A stretch of DNA of 64,000 bases from Gymnodinialimonas ceratoperidinii (lineage in GTDB: Bacteria; Pseudomonadota; Alphaproteobacteria; Rhodobacterales; Rhodobacteraceae), in assembly GCF_019297855.1 (NCBI RefSeq), contig NZ_CP079194.1:1537501-1601500 (forward strand), read 5' to 3'. Both the position numbers and the translations under genes were made by a program. Below are positions 9,942 through 18,897 of this stretch, in pieces. Numbering within the stretch: the first letter of the stretch is position 1; every line of letters starts with the position of its first letter. The notes below the pieces were generated by a model. The model ran no database searches. It was not told the DNA's origin and was given only the letters and a program-made list of their open reading frames with translations.

Positions 9942-10331
9942 TCAGGCGGCGGAAACCTTGCCAGTCAGCATTTCCGACACCATGGTCATCTGGTTGCGCA
10001 GCTCGTCGATGGCCTCATCAAGCTCGGCGCGTTGTTTTTCCATGTCGCTCAGCCGCGCGCGGGCCACGGACAGCGTGCTGACCAGCTGCGTCTCCTGGCC
10101 GTCGCCGACGTAATAGAGGTCCAGCAACTGCCGGATTTCCTCGAGCGAGAAGCCGAAGCGCTTGCCGCGCAGGATCAGCTTCAGGCGCGCGCGATCGCGG
10201 CGGGTGAACAGGCGGCGCTGACCTTCCCGGATCGGGTAGAGCAGCTCCTTGGATTCATAAAAGCGCAAGGTGCGGGGCGTTACATCGTAGGCGTCGCACA
10301 TCTCGCGAATGGTCATGGTATCGGTTGTCAT
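9942..10331 (-). CDS. MerR-family transcriptional regulator
   Basis: The roughly 129-residue protein has an N-terminal winged helix ([20 protein letters not shown]) followed by [20 protein letters not shown] and a C-terminal coiled coil ([20 protein letters not shown]). It has no metal-binding cysteines, so it fits the LiuR/acyl-CoA-responsive branch rather than metal sensors. It sits directly upstream of the acyl-CoA dehydrogenase and probably regulates it. An ATG at 10358 with a GGGACGAG stretch is an alternative start adding nine residues. Confidence 0.88.
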   Translation of the reverse strand: MTTDTMTIREMCDAYDVTPRTLRFYESKELLYPIREGQRRLFTRRDRARLKLILRGKRFGFSLEEIRQLLDLYYVGDGQETQLVSTLSVARARLSDMEKQRAELDEAIDELRNQMTMVSEMLTGKVSAA

Positions 10332-10409
10332 TGCTTGGGTCTCACTAAGGTCAAACATCAAACTCGTCCCGGTCCATGTGTGGTCACAGGTCCTGTCTAC
10401 AAGCTTGGA

Positions 10410-10453
10410 TGACGTTTACGTAACTTGAACGTTGCGTCACTCTGGGAGTGACG
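10410..10453. promoter_or_regulatory. Candidate operator region: ACGT dyad plus perfect inverted repeat upstream of merR
   Basis: TGACGTTTACGTAA (10410-10423) is an imperfect dyad with two ACGT cores spaced by TT. Directly beside it, CGTCACTC-TGG-GAGTGACG (10435-10453) is a perfect 8+8 inverted repeat. Both lie in the space before the first MerR gene. MerR proteins bind such dyads between -35 and -10. The ACGT-type spacing recalls LiuR-like sites, but that is only a resemblance. Confidence 0.45.
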
Positions 10454-10586
10454 AAAGGTTAACCAACTCGTGGTATGAGAATGCGGAATCTTTGCAAAGC
10501 AGATATCGGGTCTTGACGGCTGTTTTTGGCCAAACTTTCCCGCTTTGCCCGAGCGTCACACCAAGAAGGCGCGGGGTGGAGCCAGC

Positions 10587-10949
10587 TTATTTCGCGCTGG
10601 CGTCACGCAGATCTTCCAACTCGGTGATGATCTCGTCGAGTTCGGCACGCCGGGCGCGAAGCTCTTCCAACTGCTCGTTGGCTTTCGCGATCCACACGTC
10701 ACGCTGGCCCTCCCATCCATCGCCTTGGTCATAGATCTCCAGCCATTGGCGAATTTCCTCGAGCGAGAAGCCGAACCGGCGTCCACGCAGGATAAGGGTC
10801 ATGCGGGCCACGTCGCGGGGGCGGTAGAACCGTGCCCGTCCTTCGCGGTCCGGAGAGAGCAGCTCGATATATTCATAATGACGCAACGTTCGTGGCGTTA
10901 CGTCGAAGCGCGCGCACATCTGCTTAAATGTGAGACGGTCCTCGGCCAT
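10587..10949 (-). CDS. MerR-family transcriptional regulator (second copy)
   Basis: The 120-residue protein is clearly paralogous to the neighbouring Mer[22 protein letters not shown], then RFYRPRDVARMTLILRGRRF and [19 protein letters not shown], with a C-terminal coiled coil. No cysteine metal site is present. Start ATG 10949 has AGGA about 9 bases upstream; the frame's earlier TTG is less likely. It is divergent from the thioesterase operon at 11075, and the pair shares a 125-base promoter region. Confidence 0.87.
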   Translation of the reverse strand: MAEDRLTFKQMCARFDVTPRTLRHYEYIELLSPDREGRARFYRPRDVARMTLILRGRRFGFSLEEIRQWLEIYDQGDGWEGQRDVWIAKANEQLEELRARRAELDEIITELEDLRDASAK

Positions 10950-11074
10950 CTTCGGGTGTCCTTTCCTCAATGCGCCTCCACTATGGCGCGGGGCGGCAGC
11001 GTTGTTAAGTAAAACCCCTTGCGTCGGGACCGGCCCGGCGCGACACCTGTAAGACGCAGCCGTACGAGGAGCCG

Positions 11075-11518
11075 ATGGAGATCAACCTGACCGAGGAAAA
11101 CAAGGCGCGAATGGTGCGCCAATTCATCGAGGCCCTCCCTTTCGCGAAGGCATTGCAGATGGAAATGGAGGAAATGGGCGACGGGCGCGCTGTCATCTCC
11201 ATGCCCTATGCCCGCGAAATCGTGGGTGATCCGGCGACCGGGGTGATCCACGGCGGCGCGGTCTCCGCCTTGATGGATACCTGCGGCGGGGCGGCGGTGA
11301 TGAGCCATCCGCAAACGAAATCGGCGACGGCGACGCTGGATCTGCGGATCGACTACATGCGGCCCGCCACGCCCGGCGAGAAGATCACGGCGCGGGCCGA
11401 ATGTTACCATGTCACGCGATCCGTGGCCTTCATCCGGGCCGAAGCCTTCGATGCCGATGCGGATCGCCCCGTGGCCTCGGCCACCGGCGCGTTTTCCATC
11501 GCGGAGGGCGGGGCATGA
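11075..11518 (+). CDS. PaaI-family thioesterase (hotdog fold)
   Basis: The 147-residue protein would hydrolyse acyl-CoA thioesters. The hotdog signature [19 protein letters not shown] and the second strand [19 protein letters not shown] are clear. The ribosome site GAGGAG precedes ATG 11075. Its stop overlaps the start of a second thioesterase gene (ATGA), so the two probably form one operon. The substrate is unknown; divergence from a MerR acyl-CoA-type regulator fits CoA-ester turnover. Confidence 0.88.
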   Translation: MEINLTEENKARMVRQFIEALPFAKALQMEMEEMGDGRAVISMPYAREIVGDPATGVIHGGAVSALMDTCGGAAVMSHPQTKSATATLDLRIDYMRPATPGEKITARAECYHVTRSVAFIRAEAFDADADRPVASATGAFSIAEGGA

Positions 11519-12036
11519 GCCGCGCGCGTCCCGAACCCGTTGATGTGGTCAAGAACCGCCGCGACCGGGCGCTTGCCGCGCTGGTCTCCGGCGTGCCCTA
11601 TATCGCCACCATGGGGATCACCTTCGACCGTCGCGGCGATGAGCTAACAGCGGTCTTGAACTATCAGGACAAACTTATCGGCAACCCGCTTCTCCCGGCG
11701 ATCCATGGCGGTGCGACGGCCTCGTTTCTGGAAGTGACGGCGATCATGGAACTGAGCTTCCACCTTCTGTGGGACGAGATCGAGAGCGGCCGCATGGACG
11801 CCGACACGCTGACGCCCGAGACGCTGCCCCGTATGCCGAAGACGATTGATTTCACGGTGGACTACCTGCGCTCCGGCCTGCCGCGCGACGCTTACGCGCG
11901 GGCGCGGGTCAACCGCTCGGGTCGGCGCTATGCCAGCGTCCATGTGGAGGCATGGCAGGACAACCGGCAAAAGCTGTTTGCGCAGGCCACGGGTCATTTC
12001 CTGATGCCCGCGCCCGCCAGTTCAGGTCAGGGCTAG
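11515..12036 (+). CDS. PaaI-family thioesterase, second copy
   Basis: The 173-residue hotdog protein has [20 protein letters not shown] corresponding to the active-site helix, and a later strand [24 protein letters not shown] 11515 overlaps the preceding stop by four bases, and an alternative upstream start would only extend into the neighbour. It is more diverged and longer than its partner; the two may form a heteromer or have different acyl specificities. A MATE gene follows after 6 bases. Confidence 0.85.
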   Translation: MSRARPEPVDVVKNRRDRALAALVSGVPYIATMGITFDRRGDELTAVLNYQDKLIGNPLLPAIHGGATASFLEVTAIMELSFHLLWDEIESGRMDADTLTPETLPRMPKTIDFTVDYLRSGLPRDAYARARVNRSGRRYASVHVEAWQDNRQKLFAQATGHFLMPAPASSGQG

Positions 12037-12042
12037 GCCCGA

Positions 12043-13380
12043 ATGGACACGCCAGCCGACGTCGCCAGCACCCCGCCACAGCCCCTGACCCATCGCCGGG
12101 TCTTGAAGATCGCCGTGCCCATCGTGGTCTCCAATGCCACGGTGCCGCTTCTGGGGATCGTCGACGTGGGTGTCGTGGGGCAGATGGGCGATGCGGCGCC
12201 GATCGGCGCGGTCGGCATCGGCGCGATCATCCTGTCGAGCGTGTTCTGGATCTTCGGCTTCCTGCGCATGGGCACCGTCGGCCTCGTGGGGCAGGCGGAA
12301 GGGGCAGGGGACATGGCCGAGGTCTCGGCCATCCTGACGCGCGCGTTGATCGTCGCTGGGGTGGGTGGCCTGTTGCTGATCGCGGCCTATCCGCTGATCG
12401 TCTTCGCCGCGTTCTCGTGGGAATCCACCACGGCAGATGTAGAGGCCTTGGCGCGGCGATACCTCTTCATCCGGATCTGGACCGCACCTTTCGCGATTTC
12501 CGTCTACGCGCTGACCGGCTGGCTGGTCGCGCAGGAGCGCACGGGGGCGGTCTTTGCGGTCCAGCTGATCATGAACAGCATCAATATCGGGTTGAACTTC
12601 CTCTTCGTGCTCGGCTTCGGCTGGGGGGTGGAGGGCGTCGCGCTCTCGACCGCGATTGCCGAGATCATCGGAGCGGGCATCGGCCTCTGGTTCTGTCGCA
12701 ACGCTTTCGCGCGGCCCGCGTGGCGCGACTGGCCCCGCGTCTTCGAGCGCGCGCGGCTGGTCAGGATGATGCTGCTTAACGCCGACATCCTGATCCGCTC
12801 GGCACTTCTGGTGGCGATGTTCACCTCGTTCACCTTCCTGGGCGCTCAATTCGGAGAGGTGACGCTGGCGGCAAACGAGGTGTTGATCCAGTTCCTCTAC
12901 CTCACGGCCTACGCGATGGACGGCTTTGCCTTCGCCGCCGAGACGCTGATCGCGCGCGCGTTCGGGCGGCGAGACCCGGCGCGGCTGCGCCGCTCGGCCG
13001 TGATGACATCCATGTGGGGTGCGGGGATCTGCGTCGCCATGGGCCTGGGGTTCTGGTTGGGAGGGCCGTGGCTCATTGATCTGCTTGCGAAGGATGCAGA
13101 GGTGCAGCAGACGGCGCGGGTGTTCCTGCCCTACATGGTCTTTGCGCCGGCCATCGGCTGTGCCGCCTGGATGCTCGACGGTATCTTCATCGGTGCGGCC
13201 CGAGGGCGCGATATGCGCAACATGATGATCCTGAGCGCCGGTCTCTACGTGGTGGCCGCCGTGGTGCTGATCCCATGGCTCGGCAATCACGGGGTCTGGG
13301 CTGCTTTGCTGGTGTCCTTCGCGGCGCGTGGGGCAAGTCTGGGCACCCGCTACCCGGCGCTGGAGCGTGCGGCGGCGTGA
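12043..13380 (+). CDS. MATE-family multidrug/sodium antiporter
   Basis: The 445-residue inner-membrane protein has about 12 hydrophobic segments in two homologous halves. The first half starts LKIAVPIVVSNATVPLLGIV with the motif VGQMGDAAPIGAVGIG. The second half contains ADILIRSALLVAMFTSFTFL and AANEVLIQFLYLTAYAMDGF. It would export drugs or metabolites in exchange for H+ or Na+. It lies 6 bases after the thioesterase genes, so it may share their transcript. It resembles the DinF branch, but that assignment is tentative. Confidence 0.9.
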   Translation: MDTPADVASTPPQPLTHRRVLKIAVPIVVSNATVPLLGIVDVGVVGQMGDAAPIGAVGIGAIILSSVFWIFGFLRMGTVGLVGQAEGAGDMAEVSAILTRALIVAGVGGLLLIAAYPLIVFAAFSWESTTADVEALARRYLFIRIWTAPFAISVYALTGWLVAQERTGAVFAVQLIMNSINIGLNFLFVLGFGWGVEGVALSTAIAEIIGAGIGLWFCRNAFARPAWRDWPRVFERARLVRMMLLNADILIRSALLVAMFTSFTFLGAQFGEVTLAANEVLIQFLYLTAYAMDGFAFAAETLIARAFGRRDPARLRRSAVMTSMWGAGICVAMGLGFWLGGPWLIDLLAKDAEVQQTARVFLPYMVFAPAIGCAAWMLDGIFIGAARGRDMRNMMILSAGLYVVAAVVLIPWLGNHGVWAALLVSFAARGASLGTRYPALERAAA

Positions 13381-13408
13381 GGAATTCCGTATTTGAAAAA
13401 AGGTGAAG
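13381..13408 (+). repeat. Recurring intergenic repeat, copy 4
   Basis: GGAATTCCGTATTTGAAAAA followed by AGGTGAAG begins directly at the stop of the MATE gene. It matches the copy at 7819-7845 with a few changes and is again at a gene 3' end, between convergent genes. Confidence 0.5.
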
Positions 13409-13423
13409 GGGTGGCGTTGGGGG

Positions 13424-13771
13424 TTACAGCAACGCGGCGATGGCTTCGGTGGGGCGCCCGATGACCGCCGCGGACTCGGTGATCAGGATCGGGCGTTCGA
13501 TCAGGATCGGATGTGTCGCCATGGCGACGATCAGCGCGGCGTCATCGGCGTCCTTCAGGCTCAGGTCCCTGTAGAGCTTTTCGCCCCGGCGGATCAGGTC
13601 GCGCGGAGAGAGTGAGAGCTTGCCGAGCAGGGCCGTGAGCTCGGCCTCGGAGGGTGGTGTCTGCAGGTAGAGGCGGACGTCGGGCGCGCGGCCTGCGTCT
13701 TCCAGCAGGGCCAGCGCGGCGCGTGATTTCGAGCAGCGCGGAGTGTGCCAGAGGGTGAGGGTGTTGTTCAT
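13424..13771 (-). CDS. arsC: ArsC/Spx-family arsenate reductase-like protein
   Basis: The 115-residue thioredoxin-fold protein has the active-site cysteine in [13 protein letters not shown], followed by [10 protein letters not shown] and [12 protein letters not shown], the typical RPI segment of glutaredoxin-dependent arsenate reductases. ATG 13771 overlaps the pyrD stop as ATGA, making it the last gene of a DUF952-pyrD-arsC run. No arsB or arsR is adjacent, so a role other than arsenate reduction (YfgD-like) is possible. Confidence 0.82.
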   Translation of the reverse strand: MNNTLTLWHTPRCSKSRAALALLEDAGRAPDVRLYLQTPPSEAELTALLGKLSLSPRDLIRRGEKLYRDLSLKDADDAALIVAMATHPILIERPILITESAAVIGRPTEAIAALL

Positions 13772-14817
13772 GTCCATTCCGAAACTCCGGTGCCGGTGGC
13801 TTGGGCGACGTTGGCGAAGCCGTCGCGCTGCAAGCGGGCGTCGACCCCCTTGGCGATCTTCGTGACCATGCCGAGGCCGCCGTAGACGAGGCCGGTATAG
13901 AGCTGCACGGCCGAAGCGCCGGCGCGGATCTTGGTGTAGGCCTGTTCTGCCGACGCGACACCGCCCACGCCGATCAGGGGCAGCTTGCCCTCGGTCAGCT
14001 GGTAGAGGCGTGCGAGGGTGCGGGTGGATTTTTCAAACAGAGGCTGGCCGGAGAGGCCGCCTTGCTCGCCCGCGTGACGGCTCTGCAGGCCTATGCGGTC
14101 CAGCGTCGTGTTGGTGGCGATGATCCCCTGCAGGCGGCCGCTGTCGATCGCCACATCGGCGATATCGGCCAGTTCCGCTTCGGTCAGGTCCGGGGCGATC
14201 TTGAGGAAGAGCGCGACAGTGCTCTCGGCCCGTGCGGCATCCACCTGCTCGATGATCGCGCGCAGGGCGGCCTTGCCCTGCAGGTCGCGCAGCTTCTCGG
14301 TGTTGGGGGACGAGACGTTGATCGTGGCGAAATCGATATGGGGCGCGCAAGTGTGGAACACCTGCGCGAAATCGGCGACCCGGTCGGCGCTGTCCTTGTT
14401 GGCGCCGAGGTTGAGGCCGATGGGGATCTCGTGGGGGAGGCCATCGAGCCGGGCTGCAATGGCCTCGGCGCCGTCGTTGTTGAAGCCGAAACGGTTGATC
14501 GCAGCGCGGTCCTCGGCGAGCCGGAAAAGACGCGGGCGCGGGTTGCCGGGCTGTGGGCGCGGGGTGGCGGCGCCCAGTTCGATGAAGCCGAAGCCCGCGC
14601 GCTGCAGGGGTCCCGCGACGGTGGCGTTCTTGTCAAATCCCGCGGCGAGGCCGATCGGGTTGGGCATGTCCAAGCCCGCGATGCGTGTGGGCAGGCGCGC
14701 CGAGGTGAAGGGGCCTTCGACCGGGCCGAAGCCGGCTTTCAGCGCCGCGATGGCGAGGCCATGGGCGCGCTCGGGATCGATCCGGCGCAGGAGCGGCAGG
14801 GCCAGTTTTTCGAGCAT
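13768..14817 (-). CDS. pyrD: Dihydroorotate dehydrogenase (quinone), class 2
   Basis: The 349-residue FMN enzyme of pyrimidine synthesis oxidises dihydroorotate to orotate with ubiquinone, at the inner membrane. The N-terminal helix [19 protein letters not shown] is the membrane-associated segment of class 2 enzymes. The FMN-site segments [21 protein letters not shown] with the catalytic serine region, ATNTT and [12 protein letters not shown] are all present. ATG 14817 follows the DUF952 stop by one base and has GAGGGG upstream; the longer frame start at 14841 is less likely. Confidence 0.95.
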   Translation of the reverse strand: MLEKLALPLLRRIDPERAHGLAIAALKAGFGPVEGPFTSARLPTRIAGLDMPNPIGLAAGFDKNATVAGPLQRAGFGFIELGAATPRPQPGNPRPRLFRLAEDRAAINRFGFNNDGAEAIAARLDGLPHEIPIGLNLGANKDSADRVADFAQVFHTCAPHIDFATINVSSPNTEKLRDLQGKAALRAIIEQVDAARAESTVALFLKIAPDLTEAELADIADVAIDSGRLQGIIATNTTLDRIGLQSRHAGEQGGLSGQPLFEKSTRTLARLYQLTEGKLPLIGVGGVASAEQAYTKIRAGASAVQLYTGLVYGGLGMVTKIAKGVDARLQRDGFANVAQATGTGVSEWT

Positions 14818-14818
14818 T

Positions 14819-15154
14819 TCAGAGCCCCTCGGGGAAGACATGGGCGCCGTCGCGGACGGGCAGGGACCGGTGCCAGAGGATATCGCTCAGGCGGAGCGGT
14901 CCGTATAGATGCGGGAACAGAGCGCCACCGCGCGACGGCTCCCATTTCAAGGCATCGCCCAAGGCGTCTGACTCCAACGCGGCTAGCACGAGGCCTTCGG
15001 TTCCCGCGAAATGTTTTGCCGCCGTCTCGACGACCTGTTCGGCGGTAGAGAAGTGGATATAGCCATCGGCCACGTCAATCGGCGCACCGGGGGTCTGCCC
15101 GGCGGCCTCAAGCGCGGCCCATTCGTCCGCGCGCAATATCTTGTAAATCCGCAT
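14819..15154 (-). CDS. DUF952-family protein
   Basis: The 111-residue soluble protein shows the DUF952 pattern: [18 protein letters not shown], then [20 protein letters not shown] and a C-terminal [16 protein letters not shown]. It has no known enzymatic function. The start at 15154 excludes an N-terminal extension that does not fit the family. It is the first gene of the DUF952-pyrD-arsC run. Confidence 0.85.
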   Translation of the reverse strand: MRIYKILRADEWAALEAAGQTPGAPIDVADGYIHFSTAEQVVETAAKHFAGTEGLVLAALESDALGDALKWEPSRGGALFPHLYGPLRLSDILWHRSLPVRDGAHVFPEGL

Positions 15155-15278
15155 GGGCGTCGTTTCCCCCGCAGGCTCCGCCACGTCAAGTGTCACGGGT
15201 CCGTCATCAAGCGTCTTTACTTGGACACGGCACGCGGCCAAGCTGCGATCAGTTCAACAATAACTTGGGGAGAATTCC

Positions 15279-16877
15279 ATGCTTTCTCGTATTCTAGGCT
15301 CCACAGCGATGCTGGCGGGTCTTGCTGTGGCTGCACCTGCCGCCGCGGACACGACGTTGCACCTTCTGCACATCAACGATCTGCACAGCCGGATCCAGCC
15401 GATCAACCGTTTCGATTCGACCTGTAGCGCCGAAGATGACGCGGCGGGGGAGTGCTTTGGCGGCGTCGCTCGCGTGGCCACCGCGATCAACACCCTGCGC
15501 GGCGAGTTGGAAGAGGCCGGCGAGAACGTGCTGGTGCTCGACGCGGGCGACCAGTTCCAGGGCTCGCTGATGTACACGACCTACAAGGGTGACGTGGAAG
15601 CGGAGTTCATGGAGGCGATCGGCTTCGACGTCATGGCCGTGGGCAACCACGAATTCGACGACGGCCCCGAGAACCTCGCGCGGTTCGTGGAGATGACGAG
15701 CTTCCCGATCATCTCGGGCAACCTCGACCTGTCGCAGTCCAACGTGCTGACCGACGAGATGATCCCCGATCATGTGGTGCTCGACGTGAACGGCACGCAG
15801 GTGGGCATCGTCTCGGCGCTGGCGGTGGATACGGCGGAAACCTCCTCCCCCGGGCCGAGCATCATCTTCCAGGATGAGATCGAGGCGCTGCAGGCCGATG
15901 TCGATGCGCTGACCGAGCAGGGTGTGAACATCATCATCGCGCTGACCCATGTGGGTCTGCCGCAGGATATCCGCATCGCCGAGGGCGTTTCGGGGATCGA
16001 TGTGATCGTGGGCGGCCACTCGCACACCTACCTGTCGTCTTCCGACCCCGACCGCGCAGGCGCCTATCCGACGATGGCCACCAACCCCGACGGCGCCTTC
16101 GTGCCGATCGTGCAGGCCTACGCCTACTCCAAGTACCTGGGCCACCTCGAGGTGACCTTCGACGACGATGGCAACGTGGTCTACGCCTCGGGCGACACCA
16201 TGGTGCTCGACGCCTCCGTCACGCCGGACCCGGAGATCGCGGCGCGGGTGGCCGAGCTGGGCGGCCCGATCGAAGAGGCCATGTCGGTCGTGATCGGCGA
16301 ATCCTCGGACATCATCGACGGCTCGCGCGAGACCTGCCGGGCGATGGAATGCCCGATGGGCAACCTGGTGGCCGACGCCATGCTCGAGCGTGTGCGTGAT
16401 CAGGGCATCGACGTGGCGATCCAGAACGGCGGCGGTCTGCGGGCCACCATCGATGCAGGCGAGATCACCATGGGCGAGGTCTTCACGGTGCTGCCTTTCC
16501 AGAACACGCTGGCGACCTTCCAGCTGACCGGCGCGGGCATCATCGAAGCGCTGGAGAATGGTGTGAGCGCCGTGGAAGAGGGCGCGGGCCGCTTCCCGCA
16601 GGTCTCGGGCATGTCCTACACCTATGATCCCTCCGCCGAGCCGGGCTCGCGTATCGTCTCGGTCGAGATCGCCGGCGAGCCGCTGGACCCGGAAGCCACC
16701 TACGGCGTCGTGTCCAACAACTACATGCGCGGCGGCGGCGACGGCTATGCCAGCTTCACCACGGCCGAGAATGCCTATGACTTTGGTCCGGGTCTGGAGC
16801 AGGTGGTTGCGGATTACATCTCGGAGGCAGGCACCTACGAGCCTTACACCGACGGACGCATCACTGCGGCCGAGTAA
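15279..16877 (+). CDS. Secreted bifunctional 5'-nucleotidase / UDP-sugar hydrolase family protein
   Basis: The 532-residue periplasmic metallophosphoesterase has a signal peptide ending near AAPAAAD (residues 1-23). The two-metal N-terminal domain has HINDLHSR, VLDAGDQFQGS, GNHEFDDG and GGHSHTYL. The C-terminal nucleotidase domain has QNGGGLRATIDAGEIT and SNNYMRGGGDGY. It would hydrolyse extracellular nucleotides to nucleosides and phosphate for nutrient scavenging. It is a single-gene unit with a clear terminator at 16909. Confidence 0.93.
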   Translation: MLSRILGSTAMLAGLAVAAPAAADTTLHLLHINDLHSRIQPINRFDSTCSAEDDAAGECFGGVARVATAINTLRGELEEAGENVLVLDAGDQFQGSLMYTTYKGDVEAEFMEAIGFDVMAVGNHEFDDGPENLARFVEMTSFPIISGNLDLSQSNVLTDEMIPDHVVLDVNGTQVGIVSALAVDTAETSSPGPSIIFQDEIEALQADVDALTEQGVNIIIALTHVGLPQDIRIAEGVSGIDVIVGGHSHTYLSSSDPDRAGAYPTMATNPDGAFVPIVQAYAYSKYLGHLEVTFDDDGNVVYASGDTMVLDASVTPDPEIAARVAELGGPIEEAMSVVIGESSDIIDGSRETCRAMECPMGNLVADAMLERVRDQGIDVAIQNGGGLRATIDAGEITMGEVFTVLPFQNTLATFQLTGAGIIEALENGVSAVEEGAGRFPQVSGMSYTYDPSAEPGSRIVSVEIAGEPLDPEATYGVVSNNYMRGGGDGYASFTTAENAYDFGPGLEQVVADYISEAGTYEPYTDGRITAAE

Positions 16878-16908
16878 TCCTCGGATCGTCTGAAATTTAA
16901 GCGATTTG

Positions 16909-16945
16909 AACCGGCGTGGGGAAACCCGCGCCGGTTTTCGTTTGG
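16909..16945 (+). terminator. Intrinsic terminator of the 5'-nucleotidase gene
   Basis: A 12-bp stem (AACCGGCGTGGG with CCCGCGCCGGTT, one G-T pair) closes a GAAA tetraloop and is followed by TTCGTTTGG. It lies 32 bases after the stop codon. Confidence 0.85.
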
Positions 16946-17057
16946 CCATGCGTGGGGCGCAAGGCGGGTCTGTCGATACGGCCTCTGGTCGATCCTGTTA
17001 GCGCTATCACATTGGGAGCACGAACCTGAAACACCTGGCTCAAAAGGAGCTGCCCCA

Positions 17058-17225
17058 ATGGCAAATCTGTTCAAAGACCTTCGCAACGCCGCCCGAAAAC
17101 GGGCTGCCTACAACCGTACCGTCGCCGAGATTTCGGCTCTTCCCGTGGAATTCGCCGTGGAAGATCTGGGCATGCACCCGGAAGACGCTCACAAGATCGC
17201 GCTGCGCAGCGTTTATGGCCGCTAA
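17058..17225 (+). CDS. DUF1127-family small protein
   Basis: The 55-residue protein reads MANLFKDLRNAARKRAAYNR, then TVAEISALPVEFAVEDLGMH and a C-terminus ending SVYGR. It has a strong AAAGGAG ribosome site nine bases upstream. The arginine-rich helix with tyrosine is typical of DUF1127 proteins, which in alphaproteobacteria can act as small RNA- or phosphate-linked regulators. Here the function is unknown. It has its own promoter region downstream of the 16909 terminator. Confidence 0.75.
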   Translation: MANLFKDLRNAARKRAAYNRTVAEISALPVEFAVEDLGMHPEDAHKIALRSVYGR

Positions 17226-17269
17226 GACGCGCCGTTTACCTGCGTCACATTTCAGGGTCTATTAAGCCC

Positions 17270-17950
17270 ATGTGTGGCCGTATGACGATGACCCATCCCC
17301 ATGATGCCATGGCGCGGCTGTTTCAGGCCGCGCCGGCAAACGACCTGCCCCCGGTCCCCAATTACAATGTCTGCCCGACCAACGCTGTCGCCGCGGTCAC
17401 CGCCAGTGCGGAGGGCGACGACGCCCCGCAGCGCGCGCTCAGGCCGATGCGGTGGGGCTTCATTCCCCATTGGTACAAGAAGCCGAACGACGGCCCCCTG
17501 CTGATCAACGCGCGCGCCGAGACCATTGCAGAGAAACCCGCCTTTCGCTCGGCCGTGCGGTCGCGGCGCTGCCTGATCCCTGCCACAGGCTTCTATGAAT
17601 GGACGAAAGGCGAGGATGACGCCCGCCTGCCGTGGTACTTCTCGCGCCTGGACGGGAGCCCGATGGTCTTCGCCGGCATCTGGCAGGTCTGGGACAAGGG
17701 CGACGCGCCGCTCACCACCTGCGCGGTGGTGACGACGGGCGCATCGGACTGGATGGCCGAGACCCATCACCGCGAACCCGTGGTCGTGGCAGAGGACGAT
17801 TGGGCGACGTGGTTGGGCGAGAACGACGAAAAAGCCGCCCCGCTGATGCGCCCGGCGCCGACCGACACGTTCCAGCGCTGGCGCGTGGACCGCGCCGTCA
17901 ACTCCAACCGCGCCGACGGGCCCGAGTTGATCGAGCCTCTGGTTGCCTAA
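17270..17950 (+). CDS. SRAP-domain protein (YedK/HMCES family)
   Basis: The 226-residue protein keeps the defining catalytic Cys2 (MCGRM), the NARAET segment (LLINARAETIAEKPAF), the glutamate in CLIPATGFYEWTK and the histidine in ETHHREPVV. The family crosslinks covalently to abasic sites in single-stranded DNA through Cys2 and shields them. It is monocistronic, with only a modest ribosome site. Its TAA stop overlaps the stop of the convergent transporter gene. Confidence 0.92.
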   Translation: MCGRMTMTHPHDAMARLFQAAPANDLPPVPNYNVCPTNAVAAVTASAEGDDAPQRALRPMRWGFIPHWYKKPNDGPLLINARAETIAEKPAFRSAVRSRRCLIPATGFYEWTKGEDDARLPWYFSRLDGSPMVFAGIWQVWDKGDAPLTTCAVVTTGASDWMAETHHREPVVVAEDDWATWLGENDEKAAPLMRPAPTDTFQRWRVDRAVNSNRADGPELIEPLVA

Positions 17951-18897
17951 TCGGGCTGGAACACGGCGCCGCTGACGATTGCGCGCGCGGTGTGGACGGT
18001 CAGCACAGCCAGCACGATCGCCAGAACAGCCAGCAATCCGTAGCCCATCACCAGATGCACGAGCGATCCGGTCAATTCGGCGAACCGGAAGCTGGCGATG
18101 GTAATTGCGGCCAAGGGAAACGACAGCGCCCAGAACGAAAGCGCGAATGGCAGCCGCAGGATCGCGGGCATCTGCAATGCCACGAGGGCGGTGAAGAAAT
18201 AGCCCAGGTTGATCAGCACCCGCGCGGCGGCGTCGATGCTGCCGTTGTGAAACTGCACCCAGGTGAGGAACGCCAGGGCCGGTGGCGCGATCAGGATGAC
18301 GATGGTGGGCCGCAGTTTGCCCGGCATCGGATCGTGGAAGATCAGGCGGTTGAAGACCAGCGTCAGCAGCACCAGCCAGAACAGGATGCCGACCGCGAAG
18401 AAGTACCAGCTGAACTCGATGTATCCCAAGGGAATGCCGCCAAAGGGCGCCATGACGTTGCCCACCGCGGGGATGAACCACGCCGGCGACAATTGCCCCG
18501 GCCCGAAGGCGCGGTGGCTGATCCAGGCGGAGATGACCACCACCGTCAGCACGCCCTGAAGTGCTGCGCCAAGAAGCCAGACGGGCCGCGCCGCCTCTGG
18601 CGCGATGGGATGCAGGAACGACGCCATCAGAAGCAGCGAAATGCTCGCGGCGGGAAAGAACGCGAGTTTGACCGGATGGCTCCACTCGGCCACCACGGCC
18701 GCGCGGTGACGCAGGAACTTGAGCGCGAAGACGGCGAACAGGATCACCAGCAACGCCGTCGCGACGGCTCCAACTACCGAGGAGGCCACCTCGAACCCGC
18801 CCGCGCGCGCGGCCAGCGACAGGCCGAAGGCGCCCATGGCGGTGGTGAAAAAGCTGATCGGCGTGTGCTCAAGCTTGCTGTGGACGCCTGCGGTCAT
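17947..18897 (-). CDS. TDT/SLAC1-family (TehA-like) membrane transporter
   Basis: The 316-residue inner-membrane protein has about ten hydrophobic helices, including ISFFTTAMGAFGLSLAAR at the start, PAWFIPAVGNVMAPFGG and FSWYFFAVGILFWLVLLTLV. This matches the tellurite-resistance/dicarboxylate/SLAC1 fold. ATG 18897 overlaps the stop of the upstream CMD-family gene (ATGA), so the two are one operon. The substrate is unknown (anion, dicarboxylate or tellurite-type). Confidence 0.82.
   Translation of the reverse strand: MTAGVHSKLEHTPISFFTTAMGAFGLSLAARAGGFEVASSVVGAVATALLVILFAVFALKFLRHRAAVVAEWSHPVKLAFFPAASISLLLMASFLHPIAPEAARPVWLLGAALQGVLTVVVISAWISHRAFGPGQLSPAWFIPAVGNVMAPFGGIPLGYIEFSWYFFAVGILFWLVLLTLVFNRLIFHDPMPGKLRPTIVILIAPPALAFLTWVQFHNGSIDAAARVLINLGYFFTALVALQMPAILRLPFALSFWALSFPLAAITIASFRFAELTGSLVHLVMGYGLLAVLAIVLAVLTVHTARAIVSGAVFQPD

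Noticed and set aside
13424..13771. Arsenic resistance operon
   Set aside because: Only one ArsC-like gene is present, coupled to pyrD; no arsB, acr3 or arsR was found nearby.
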